DNA of 64,000 nt from the NCBI GenBank assembly GCA_007859835.1, contig SJPJ01000001.1, positions 5,676,107-5,740,106 of the forward strand, in the 5' to 3' direction. Of this stretch, positions 58,482 through 64,000 are shown piece after piece (the first letter of the stretch is position 1; every line of letters starts with the position of its first letter). The translations under genes and the position numbers were made by a program. The DNA is from Novipirellula herctigrandis. GTDB taxonomy: Bacteria > Planctomycetota > Planctomycetia > Pirellulales > Pirellulaceae. Below the pieces are notes generated by a model. It saw only the letters and a list, made by a program, of their open reading frames with translations, did not search any database and was not told the origin of the DNA.

Positions 58482-59190
58482 CAAAATGACTCGGAACGCA
58501 TCGGACCCGACAAAGCAATCACGGCCACGCATTCGACGTGCGATTGTGTGGAGCGTTTTGTTTCACATCGGTCTGATTGTTGCATTGTTTTTCTGGTACG
58601 TGCCCAATGCAAAGACGGCCAGTCGCGATAAGTCGGATACGCCACCCACCACTGAAAAACGCCCCTCGAATACCGTTGCGAGTCCGCCGCCGGTTGTCGA
58701 TATCGATGTTCCACCAGAGCAAATCAAAACGTCACTCGAATCATCGATCGATCAAGCTGCGAAGGCGAACACCGAAACAAAGCTTGCCGAATTCGATAAG
58801 AACTTGCGACGGCTCGAGCAATTCGAAGACCAAGCATCCCTTGACGACGTCGCTGACGCAGTGGCCCAGTCAATGGGGCTCGATCGCAATCTGTACTCTG
58901 GGAAACCACAGCCGACCGAGGGGGGATTCGATCACGAAACAGCTCAGATCCTCCGCGTCGATCGCAGCCAGGACGAAGACGAGAATTGGCGATACGAGGC
59001 GACCATGGTCGATGCACAAGGCCATCAATCAAAGGTTCCGATGACCGAGGTCGAAGGCAAGACGGTCTACGAAGCGTTTGAAAAGATGAAGCAGTATCCG
59101 ATGGCACAAGGTATCTACCGTCAACTGGTTATGCCAATGCTCCAGAAAATGCTCGAAGCAGACGAGGCGGGGCGAGAGGCGTTAGAATAG
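58465..59190 (+). CDS. TonB-like single-pass protein
   Basis: The 241-residue protein has a basic cytoplasmic start, one membrane helix (about 28-47: IVWSVLFHIGLIVALFFWYV), a proline-rich stretch (PPTTEKRPSNTVASPPPVVD) and a folded C-terminus. That plan matches TonB-type energy couplers. The ATG at 58465 overlaps the previous gene by 17 bp; an in-frame ATG at 58486 is equally possible. It is the last gene of the five-gene operon. Confidence 0.7.
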   Translation: MKSANSKMTRNASDPTKQSRPRIRRAIVWSVLFHIGLIVALFFWYVPNAKTASRDKSDTPPTTEKRPSNTVASPPPVVDIDVPPEQIKTSLESSIDQAAKANTETKLAEFDKNLRRLEQFEDQASLDDVADAVAQSMGLDRNLYSGKPQPTEGGFDHETAQILRVDRSQDEDENWRYEATMVDAQGHQSKVPMTEVEGKTVYEAFEKMKQYPMAQGIYRQLVMPMLQKMLEADEAGREALE

Positions 59191-59301
59191 AGGAATCATG
59201 GTCGTCTTTTGTTCTGCAATTGTGCGAAATGAAACTTGCTTTTTCAGGGCCATAGGCAACTCTATTCGAAGCTCTTCATCGACTACCACGGAGGCTGTTC
59301 A

Positions 59302-59994
59302 TTGACTACCGTCGAGCAATCCACTCGCTCCCGTAATCTCGGTCGCATCGCAATGGTCGCGATGGCTGTGCTACTGGTCAAAGGATTGATTGGGATCTTG
59401 ATGGAGTATCGATGGTACTTTCCAGCCGACTATGATGCGTCGGCGTTTTTAAGCGGACGTCGCTACACGTTCTTTGGCACCTATCGCACCGCGTTCTACG
59501 TTCACATTCTGAGTGGTCCCATCGTCGTTGTGCTAGGCACGCTATTGATGCTCAGCGGCGGGCGCAAACGGTTTGCTAAACAACATCGGAGGCTCGGTAA
59601 GTCGCTCCTTGTCATCATCATCGCTGTGATGTTGCCGAGCGGATTGATCATAGCACGAATGGCCTACGCCGGACCGATCGCCGCGGTCGGGTTCGTTTTC
59701 TTGACGGTGGCAACAGCGGTTGGTGTTTCGGTGACCGCTTACTACGCACGGGCAAGAAAGTTTCAATTGCACCAACGATGGGCAAGCCGGTCGTTCGTCC
59801 TGCTGATTTCCCCGCTAGTACTGCGTTTGATTTCCGGAGTCGCTATTGTTACCCAGACCGAATCGGAGGCTTTATATCGTGCAAACGCTTGGGTTAGTTG
59901 GCTCATCCCACTCGCGATCTACGAAATGGTATGGCGATGGAAACGCGGAGGCAGCAAAAAGGTTGCTAACCGGAGTGATCCTCGTCAGACTTAA
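59302..59994 (+). CDS. DUF2306-like membrane protein
   Basis: The 230-residue protein has about five transmembrane segments. Conserved histidines in YRTAFYVHILSG, in HRRLGKS and in FQLHQRW fit the DUF2306 family, whose heme-binding role is only suspected. The start is TTG at 59302, chosen because GGAGG lies seven bases upstream; the ORF continues to 59236. It is a separate unit, 111 bp after the TonB-like gene. Confidence 0.72.
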   Translation: MTTVEQSTRSRNLGRIAMVAMAVLLVKGLIGILMEYRWYFPADYDASAFLSGRRYTFFGTYRTAFYVHILSGPIVVVLGTLLMLSGGRKRFAKQHRRLGKSLLVIIIAVMLPSGLIIARMAYAGPIAAVGFVFLTVATAVGVSVTAYYARARKFQLHQRWASRSFVLLISPLVLRLISGVAIVTQTESEALYRANAWVSWLIPLAIYEMVWRWKRGGSKKVANRSDPRQT

Positions 59995-60071
59995 CCAATG
60001 GAACAGGGCAAGGTGAGTATTATTTGCGGCGTGGAACGGTTTCCCAGCACTCCCCTTATGAGGTCGAACTT

Positions 60072-60254
60072 ATGAAGCGAATTCCACTTGGCTGTTTTGT
60101 GATATGGCTTTACACCATCACACTTTTTACAGGATGCGGCCATCAGGATTCCGTGACTCGGATTGACGCATCCGATGCGGAGTTTTCGTCACCCGAAGAC
60201 TACGCCCAATATGACGCAGAAATGGCGGAATTGTCTGCTGGGCAACAAGAATAA
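60072..60254 (+). CDS. Small lipoprotein preceding a DUF1559 gene
   Basis: The 60-residue protein has a lipoprotein signal (MKRIPLGCFVIWLYTITLFTGC, lipobox LFTGC, C22) and a short acidic tail (SSPEDYAQYDAEMAELSA). It ends 12 bp before the DUF1559 start. Its position and size mirror the lipoprotein at 18081. The ATG at 60072 is chosen over one at 60024 to keep the signal at the N-terminus. Function is unknown. Confidence 0.8.
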   Translation: MKRIPLGCFVIWLYTITLFTGCGHQDSVTRIDASDAEFSSPEDYAQYDAEMAELSAGQQE

Positions 60255-60266
60255 GAGGCTGACACG

Positions 60267-60311
60267 ATGGTACGAAACACGATGATACGAAGCGAGATGA
60301 TACGAAGCGAA
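60267..60311. repeat. 15-bp in-frame tandem repeat at a DUF1559 start
   Basis: Three copies of ATGATACGAAGCGAG-type units begin exactly at the start codon, giving in-frame ATGs at 60267, 60282 and 60297. The last two copies are almost identical; the first differs at four bases. Confidence 0.9.
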
Positions 60312-61487
60312 ACGAAAGCAGCCTTTACAATCGTCGAATTGTTGGTAGTGATTGGGATCATCGGAATCTTGGTTGGCTTGCTACTGCCATCGGTTCGCAG
60401 TTCACGCGAAGCGGCTCGGCGAATGAGTTGCTCGAACAATGCCAAGCAGATTGGTTTGGCAATCCACAACTACCATTCGTCGTATGATCAATTACCGATG
60501 CAAATGGGGGGGACTTTTGATCCGGCGTCCAATTCGGGTGGTACATCAGCACCGGGGAATAATCGGTATCGTCTTAGTTTTCTGGTTGCCCTGACGCCGT
60601 TTTTGGAACACTCGCGATTGTGGGAAGAAATCAGCAACCCGCTTCCTTCCGAAGATAACGGAATGGACTTTGCCGCAGGTGGGCCGGCACCTTGGACTCG
60701 GCAATACGATCCATGGCAAACGGAAATGCCGATGCTGCGATGTCCCTCGGATCCGGGCGTCGGGTTACCCTCGCACGGCCGATCCAACTTCGTCGCTTGT
60801 ATTGGCGATGCCACACATTGGCTCAATGTAGGGGCAACTCGATGGAATACCGAAACGCAAAGTTGGACGGATGACCGAATTGAGCAGGTCGCGGCATCGG
60901 GGCGCGGGGTATTTGTGCCGCGTCAAGTTCTTCGCTTCAAAGACATCCTTGATGGATTGGCGAACACGATTATGGTCGGCGAAGTGGCGACCGACTTGGG
61001 TGATTTCGATCGACGCGCGACGGGTTCGCTGACGAATGCATGGAATGAAATTCACGAAAACCCAAATCTCTGTGCCGACCAAATCGATGAACAGCGACCC
61101 AACTTTTGGGCCTACCAGAGTGAGCAAGGTCCGGCAAGCATGGGCCGCGTCGATCAACGTCGCGGATTCCGATGGGCCGATGGGGCGGCGATCTACACTA
61201 GCTTCAATACGATCCGACCACCCAATACAGAATTGTGTTTAGCAGGCGGCGATTCGGGTATCGGTATGTTATCGTCCTCCAGTCGCCATCAGGGAGGGTG
61301 CCATGTATTGATGGCCGACGGTGCCGTAAAATTCATGACCGATTCAATCGAAGCAGGCAATTCCGAATCAGGATCCGTTATCCGCAACGGAACAGGATCG
61401 CGCGCACCAAATTCCGAAAGCCCCTACGGGTTATGGGGAGCCCTCGGAACGCGAGCCGCACGCGAAACCATCAACGAAGATTTTTAG
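60267..61487 (+). CDS. DUF1559 pseudopilin-like protein (second copy)
   Basis: The 406-residue protein has the prepilin leader (SETKAAFTIVELLVVIGIIG), the MSCSNNAKQIGLAIHNYHSS block and the C-terminal HQGGCHVLMADGAVKF. It is a close paralogue of the 404-residue protein at 18521, with the same ending (GLWGALGTRAARET). The translation start is blurred by a 15-bp triplication giving three in-frame ATGs; AAGAGG before 60267 favours the first. The position of glycine before the FT is replaced by alanine (AAFTIVEL), so prepilin cleavage may be affected. Confidence 0.93.
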   Translation: MVRNTMIRSEMIRSETKAAFTIVELLVVIGIIGILVGLLLPSVRSSREAARRMSCSNNAKQIGLAIHNYHSSYDQLPMQMGGTFDPASNSGGTSAPGNNRYRLSFLVALTPFLEHSRLWEEISNPLPSEDNGMDFAAGGPAPWTRQYDPWQTEMPMLRCPSDPGVGLPSHGRSNFVACIGDATHWLNVGATRWNTETQSWTDDRIEQVAASGRGVFVPRQVLRFKDILDGLANTIMVGEVATDLGDFDRRATGSLTNAWNEIHENPNLCADQIDEQRPNFWAYQSEQGPASMGRVDQRRGFRWADGAAIYTSFNTIRPPNTELCLAGGDSGIGMLSSSSRHQGGCHVLMADGAVKFMTDSIEAGNSESGSVIRNGTGSRAPNSESPYGLWGALGTRAARETINEDF

Positions 61488-61578
61488 TTGAATCGTTCAA
61501 CATGCTTTTGCACCGAGTGACGAAACCATCGTGAGTGAACTCATCGCCATTGGACTTGTGGCTTCGGTCAGGACCACC

Positions 61579-61617
61579 GCGAAGCACGCCGTCGTCTTGT
61601 GGGGCGGCGTGCTTCGC
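61579..61617 (+). terminator. 13-bp perfect inverted repeat
   Basis: Arms GCGAAGCACGCCG (61579-61591) and CGGCGTGCTTCGC (61605-61617) enclose a 13-base loop, 92 bp after the DUF1559 stop. There is no T run. It may be a terminator or a REP-like element. Confidence 0.65.
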
Positions 61618-61692
61618 AATGTGCTTCGTCGCTTGATATGATAAGATTCATGCCGAATCAGTTGCGGGCAGACACTAGGACCGGATCAGAAC

Positions 61693-64000
61693 ATGAAAAC
61701 TTTGATGAGGAAAATTCGTTCGAGGCAAGATCAACACAACATGAATTCCGTTCTGTTTTGTTGGATGGTAGTCGTCTCTTTTAGCATCGTTGCGATCGGT
61801 TGTGACCAAGGAGAGTCCCTGCCTAACGCACGAGAACTCGCCCAGCGACAACAACTGAAAGAGTCAACGGCGCTATCGAAGACCAAGACCAAGCAAGAGC
61901 GTCTTGATTCCGTCAAAGCGTTTTTGAAGGATGGAAATGTCGTTGCAGCAGCAAACGAATTGCGACCATTAGTGTTCTCAGACGCAGAGGATCCTGAAGT
62001 TGCTATGTTGATGGCTCAGTGCGAGGTGGAGAGCGGAAATCTAAAGGTCGCTGTCCAAATTCTTGATGGCATTGGTTCTGAACAACCGAAGTTCCAAGTC
62101 GATGCATTATGGCTGGCTGCTTCTACGCTAATTGAGGCAGAAGCGTTTGAGGAGGCGGAAAAACGATTGCAACGGTTGCTAACGATCGACCCGAATCCCA
62201 TAAAAGTCCATCGGGAACTAGCGTCGTTGTTGAATGATCAAGGGCGTCGTATTGAAGCGGCGGTTCATATGCGGGCGTTGGCGGAGTCGGGCGAGATTGG
62301 GGTGAGGGAGTTGTACGCGCTGACGACCCTCGGAGATGCATTCATTGATGATTCGTACCCCAAGCAGCTTGCTGGGCGAAATTTGGCTCCTGCCGCCTTG
62401 GGCCAAGCGAGGTACTTTCGGGCTAATGGCGATTTGCAACAAACCAATCGATTGTGCAAGCAGCTTTGGAGCGCCTTCCCCGATTTGACCCCCATCGCGG
62501 CTTTTACCGGACGTGTGTTTGCAGAACAGCAAGATGACGAAGGGATGAATCTGTGGTTCAATCACCTTCCGGAATCCATTGAAAAAGAGCCTGAATATTG
62601 GTTTGCATTAGGATTGTGGCTTCAACGTCATTCAATGCATCGTCAGGCGGTGAGATGTTTTTGCGAAGCAGTTCTACGTGACGAAACCGATCGTTTTTCG
62701 TACCTCGGTTTGGCTCAGTCACTTTTGCCTCTGGAACAAAATGAGGTGGTGGAGCGAGTTGCTGAGCGAGCTAAATGGTTGACTGAGTCTGCGCGTTTAG
62801 CGAAAAAATTTGGATTGCAGCCGGGATCAAAAGCCGACCTGCTTCGAATGGTCGAAGTGCTTGATAAACTCGATCGCCCCCATGAAGCCCTTGGATGGCT
62901 GCGGATTGAAATATCACGTTTTGGCGAAAGCGAAGAATCAAGGCGGTACATGCAGCGGTTTACGCAATCGGCTGCGTCGTTCGATGAAACATCCAAACGA
63001 CAACGTGTGCTCTGCGGGATCGATGTTAATCAATGGCCGCTTCCTGACATGGCAAGTTTAAAAGACTCTGAAATTACGCCGGAATCTGGTCCAACGGTCA
63101 CGGCCTCCGAAATTTCCGAATTTCGGATTAAGAATGTAAGCACAGAGGCCAAACTCGAATTTCAATACGACAACAGTGATGATCCGAAGGTTCCAGGATG
63201 GTTTCTGCATCAAGTGACCGGCGGCGGAATCGGTGTTGTTGATTTTGATCTCAACGGTTGGCCTGATCTGTATTTCACACAAGGTGGCGGGGAACCGTTC
63301 GGAACCGACGACTCAAAACCAAATCCGCTGTTTCGCAATTGCGGCGGAAAATATTTTGTTGATGTCAATGGTTTAAGTGGCCCCGGTTTAAGTGGCCCCG
63401 GTTTAAGTGGCCCCGGTTTAAGTGGCCCCGGTTTAAGTGGCCCCGGTTTAAGTGGCACGGGTGATCGAGGATATGGTCAGGGTGTGGCAGTAGCGGATAT
63501 CAACCAAGACGGGTTCCCGGATCTGGTTGTTGCAAACATTGGAAGAAATCTTTTGTATTGCAACCAAGGCGATGGAACCTTTCTACGCGAGGTTTTGCCG
63601 ATTCCGTCGGAAGCACAAACCTCAATGGCAATCGGTGGCGCATGGACAAGCTCGATCGCATGCGGCGATCTCAGTGGTGATCATTTGCCAGAAATCGTTG
63701 AATTGAATTACATCGATGATCCATTGGTGCTTCAGAATCCCTGTGTTCCAGATCATGACATCTGTAATCCAAGTGGTTTCAAACCGGCAACCGATACGGT
63801 TTGGCAAACCCAACCGGATGGTAAGCTAAAGCAATGGGACGGTTGCCAAGAAATGCGCTCACTTCCGAACTATGGGTTTGGTGCTGTGATTGCTAATTTT
63901 GATCAAAAAGGCGGCAATGACGAATGGCACGGGCGTAAGCCGCTTCGAACAAGATGTAGTGGATCGAGACCTGAACCTGCACAACCCGTAGTGCTAGCAA
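61693..64000 (+). CDS. TPR and FG-GAP lipoprotein, cut by window edge and possibly disrupted
   Basis: The frame runs from ATG 61693 to the right edge (769 codons, no stop). It has a lipoprotein signal (FCWMVVVSFSIVAIGC, C37; ATG 61741 is an alternative), a TPR-like region (about 55-480), a linker (about 483-510) and FG-GAP/VCBS repeats (GVVDFDLNGWPDLYF, about 516; VADINQDGFPDLVVANIG, about 597). A GLSGP array (six copies, about 560-589) separates the repeats. After GGND, near residue 742, the sequence turns into EWHGRKPLRTRC and no longer fits an FG-GAP repeat. A frameshift or inserted element is possible. Confidence 0.75.
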   Translation, partial: MKTLMRKIRSRQDQHNMNSVLFCWMVVVSFSIVAIGCDQGESLPNARELAQRQQLKESTALSKTKTKQERLDSVKAFLKDGNVVAAANELRPLVFSDAEDPEVAMLMAQCEVESGNLKVAVQILDGIGSEQPKFQVDALWLAASTLIEAEAFEEAEKRLQRLLTIDPNPIKVHRELASLLNDQGRRIEAAVHMRALAESGEIGVRELYALTTLGDAFIDDSYPKQLAGRNLAPAALGQARYFRANGDLQQTNRLCKQLWSAFPDLTPIAAFTGRVFAEQQDDEGMNLWFNHLPESIEKEPEYWFALGLWLQRHSMHRQAVRCFCEAVLRDETDRFSYLGLAQSLLPLEQNEVVERVAERAKWLTESARLAKKFGLQPGSKADLLRMVEVLDKLDRPHEALGWLRIEISRFGESEESRRYMQRFTQSAASFDETSKRQRVLCGIDVNQWPLPDMASLKDSEITPESGPTVTASEISEFRIKNVSTEAKLEFQYDNSDDPKVPGWFLHQVTGGGIGVVDFDLNGWPDLYFTQGGGEPFGTDDSKPNPLFRNCGGKYFVDVNGLSGPGLSGPGLSGPGLSGPGLSGPGLSGTGDRGYGQGVAVADINQDGFPDLVVANIGRNLLYCNQGDGTFLREVLPIPSEAQTSMAIGGAWTSSIACGDLSGDHLPEIVELNYIDDPLVLQNPCVPDHDICNPSGFKPATDTVWQTQPDGKLKQWDGCQEMRSLPNYGFGAVIANFDQKGGNDEWHGRKPLRTRCSGSRPEPAQPVVLA
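63370..63459. repeat. 15-bp in-frame tandem repeat, six copies, encoding GLSGP
   Basis: Six copies of GGTTTAAGTGGCCCC (the last ends CACG) keep the frame and encode GLSGP six times. They lie between two FG-GAP repeats of the edge gene. Confidence 0.95.

Noticed and set aside
59236..59301. Upstream extension of the DUF2306-like gene
   Set aside because: GGAGG before the TTG at 59302 fits better and the extra residues are not membrane-like.

Overview
The window looks like a chromosome segment of a planctomycete, most likely a Pirellulaceae (Rhodopirellula-like) bacterium. The signs are three DUF1559 pseudopilin-like proteins, a giant secreted protein with the LEDRRLLA leader motif, a DUF1571 protein, NPYxxP and YSYGYFG-type small proteins, a SEC-C/TPR protein, many secreted carbohydrate-active enzymes, and a Gram-negative envelope (kdsB, ExbB/ExbD). 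I see no rRNA, tRNA, CRISPR array, phage or complete insertion sequence.

Layout. 1-8.6 kb holds housekeeping genes: trpE (cut by the left edge), the protein-arginine kinase pair mcsA-mcsB, a secreted protein, ribD behind a SEC-C/TPR protein, and rsmD. 8.6-14.2 kb holds a small secreted protein, a DUF1571 protein, and a minus-strand run of flippase, AcpH-like protein, ketose 3-epimerase-like protein and a degenerate receiver protein. 14.2-23 kb is accessory: an intergenic region full of short tandem repeats, a heparinase-like lyase, a membrane protein, a lipoprotein/DUF1559 pair and a secreted clan GH-A glycosidase. 23-27 kb is an ABC-2 permease/CNNM/CNNM operon joined by 4-bp overlaps. 27.3-30.4 kb carries a lone Flp pilin, a HAMP-like membrane protein and an EIIA-SLC4 fusion transporter.

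30.4-37.1 kb is the most interesting block. A clear cobalamin riboswitch on the minus strand (about 36842-37103) precedes a DUF1559 gene and a 1795-residue secreted protein with three DUF4465 modules and a dockerin-like C-terminus. This predicts a B12-controlled surface system. 37.3-46 kb is an arabinan/arabinoside cluster: GH127 with LamG, GH43, and a GH51 enzyme fused to an HEFAH metallopeptidase domain, with mscL in between. 46-50.5 kb holds kdsB, pyrG, a DUF1844 gene and a sugar-nucleotide epimerase. 50.8-59.2 kb is a five-gene energised-envelope operon (TPR, ExbB, ExbD, TM/alpha-toroid protein, TonB-like protein). 59.3-64 kb holds a DUF2306-like membrane protein, a second lipoprotein/DUF1559 pair, and a TPR/FG-GAP lipoprotein running off the right edge that seems to lose its family sequence near 63920.

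A theme across the window is fresh short tandem duplication in 15-21 bp units. Inside genes the units are always multiples of three (15, 18, 21 bp). Between genes 17, 19 and 20 bp units also occur. Coordinates of starts were chosen by ribosome-binding site, signal peptide or family alignment and often differ from the longest ORF. Family assignments come from recognising motifs by eye, not from database searches.
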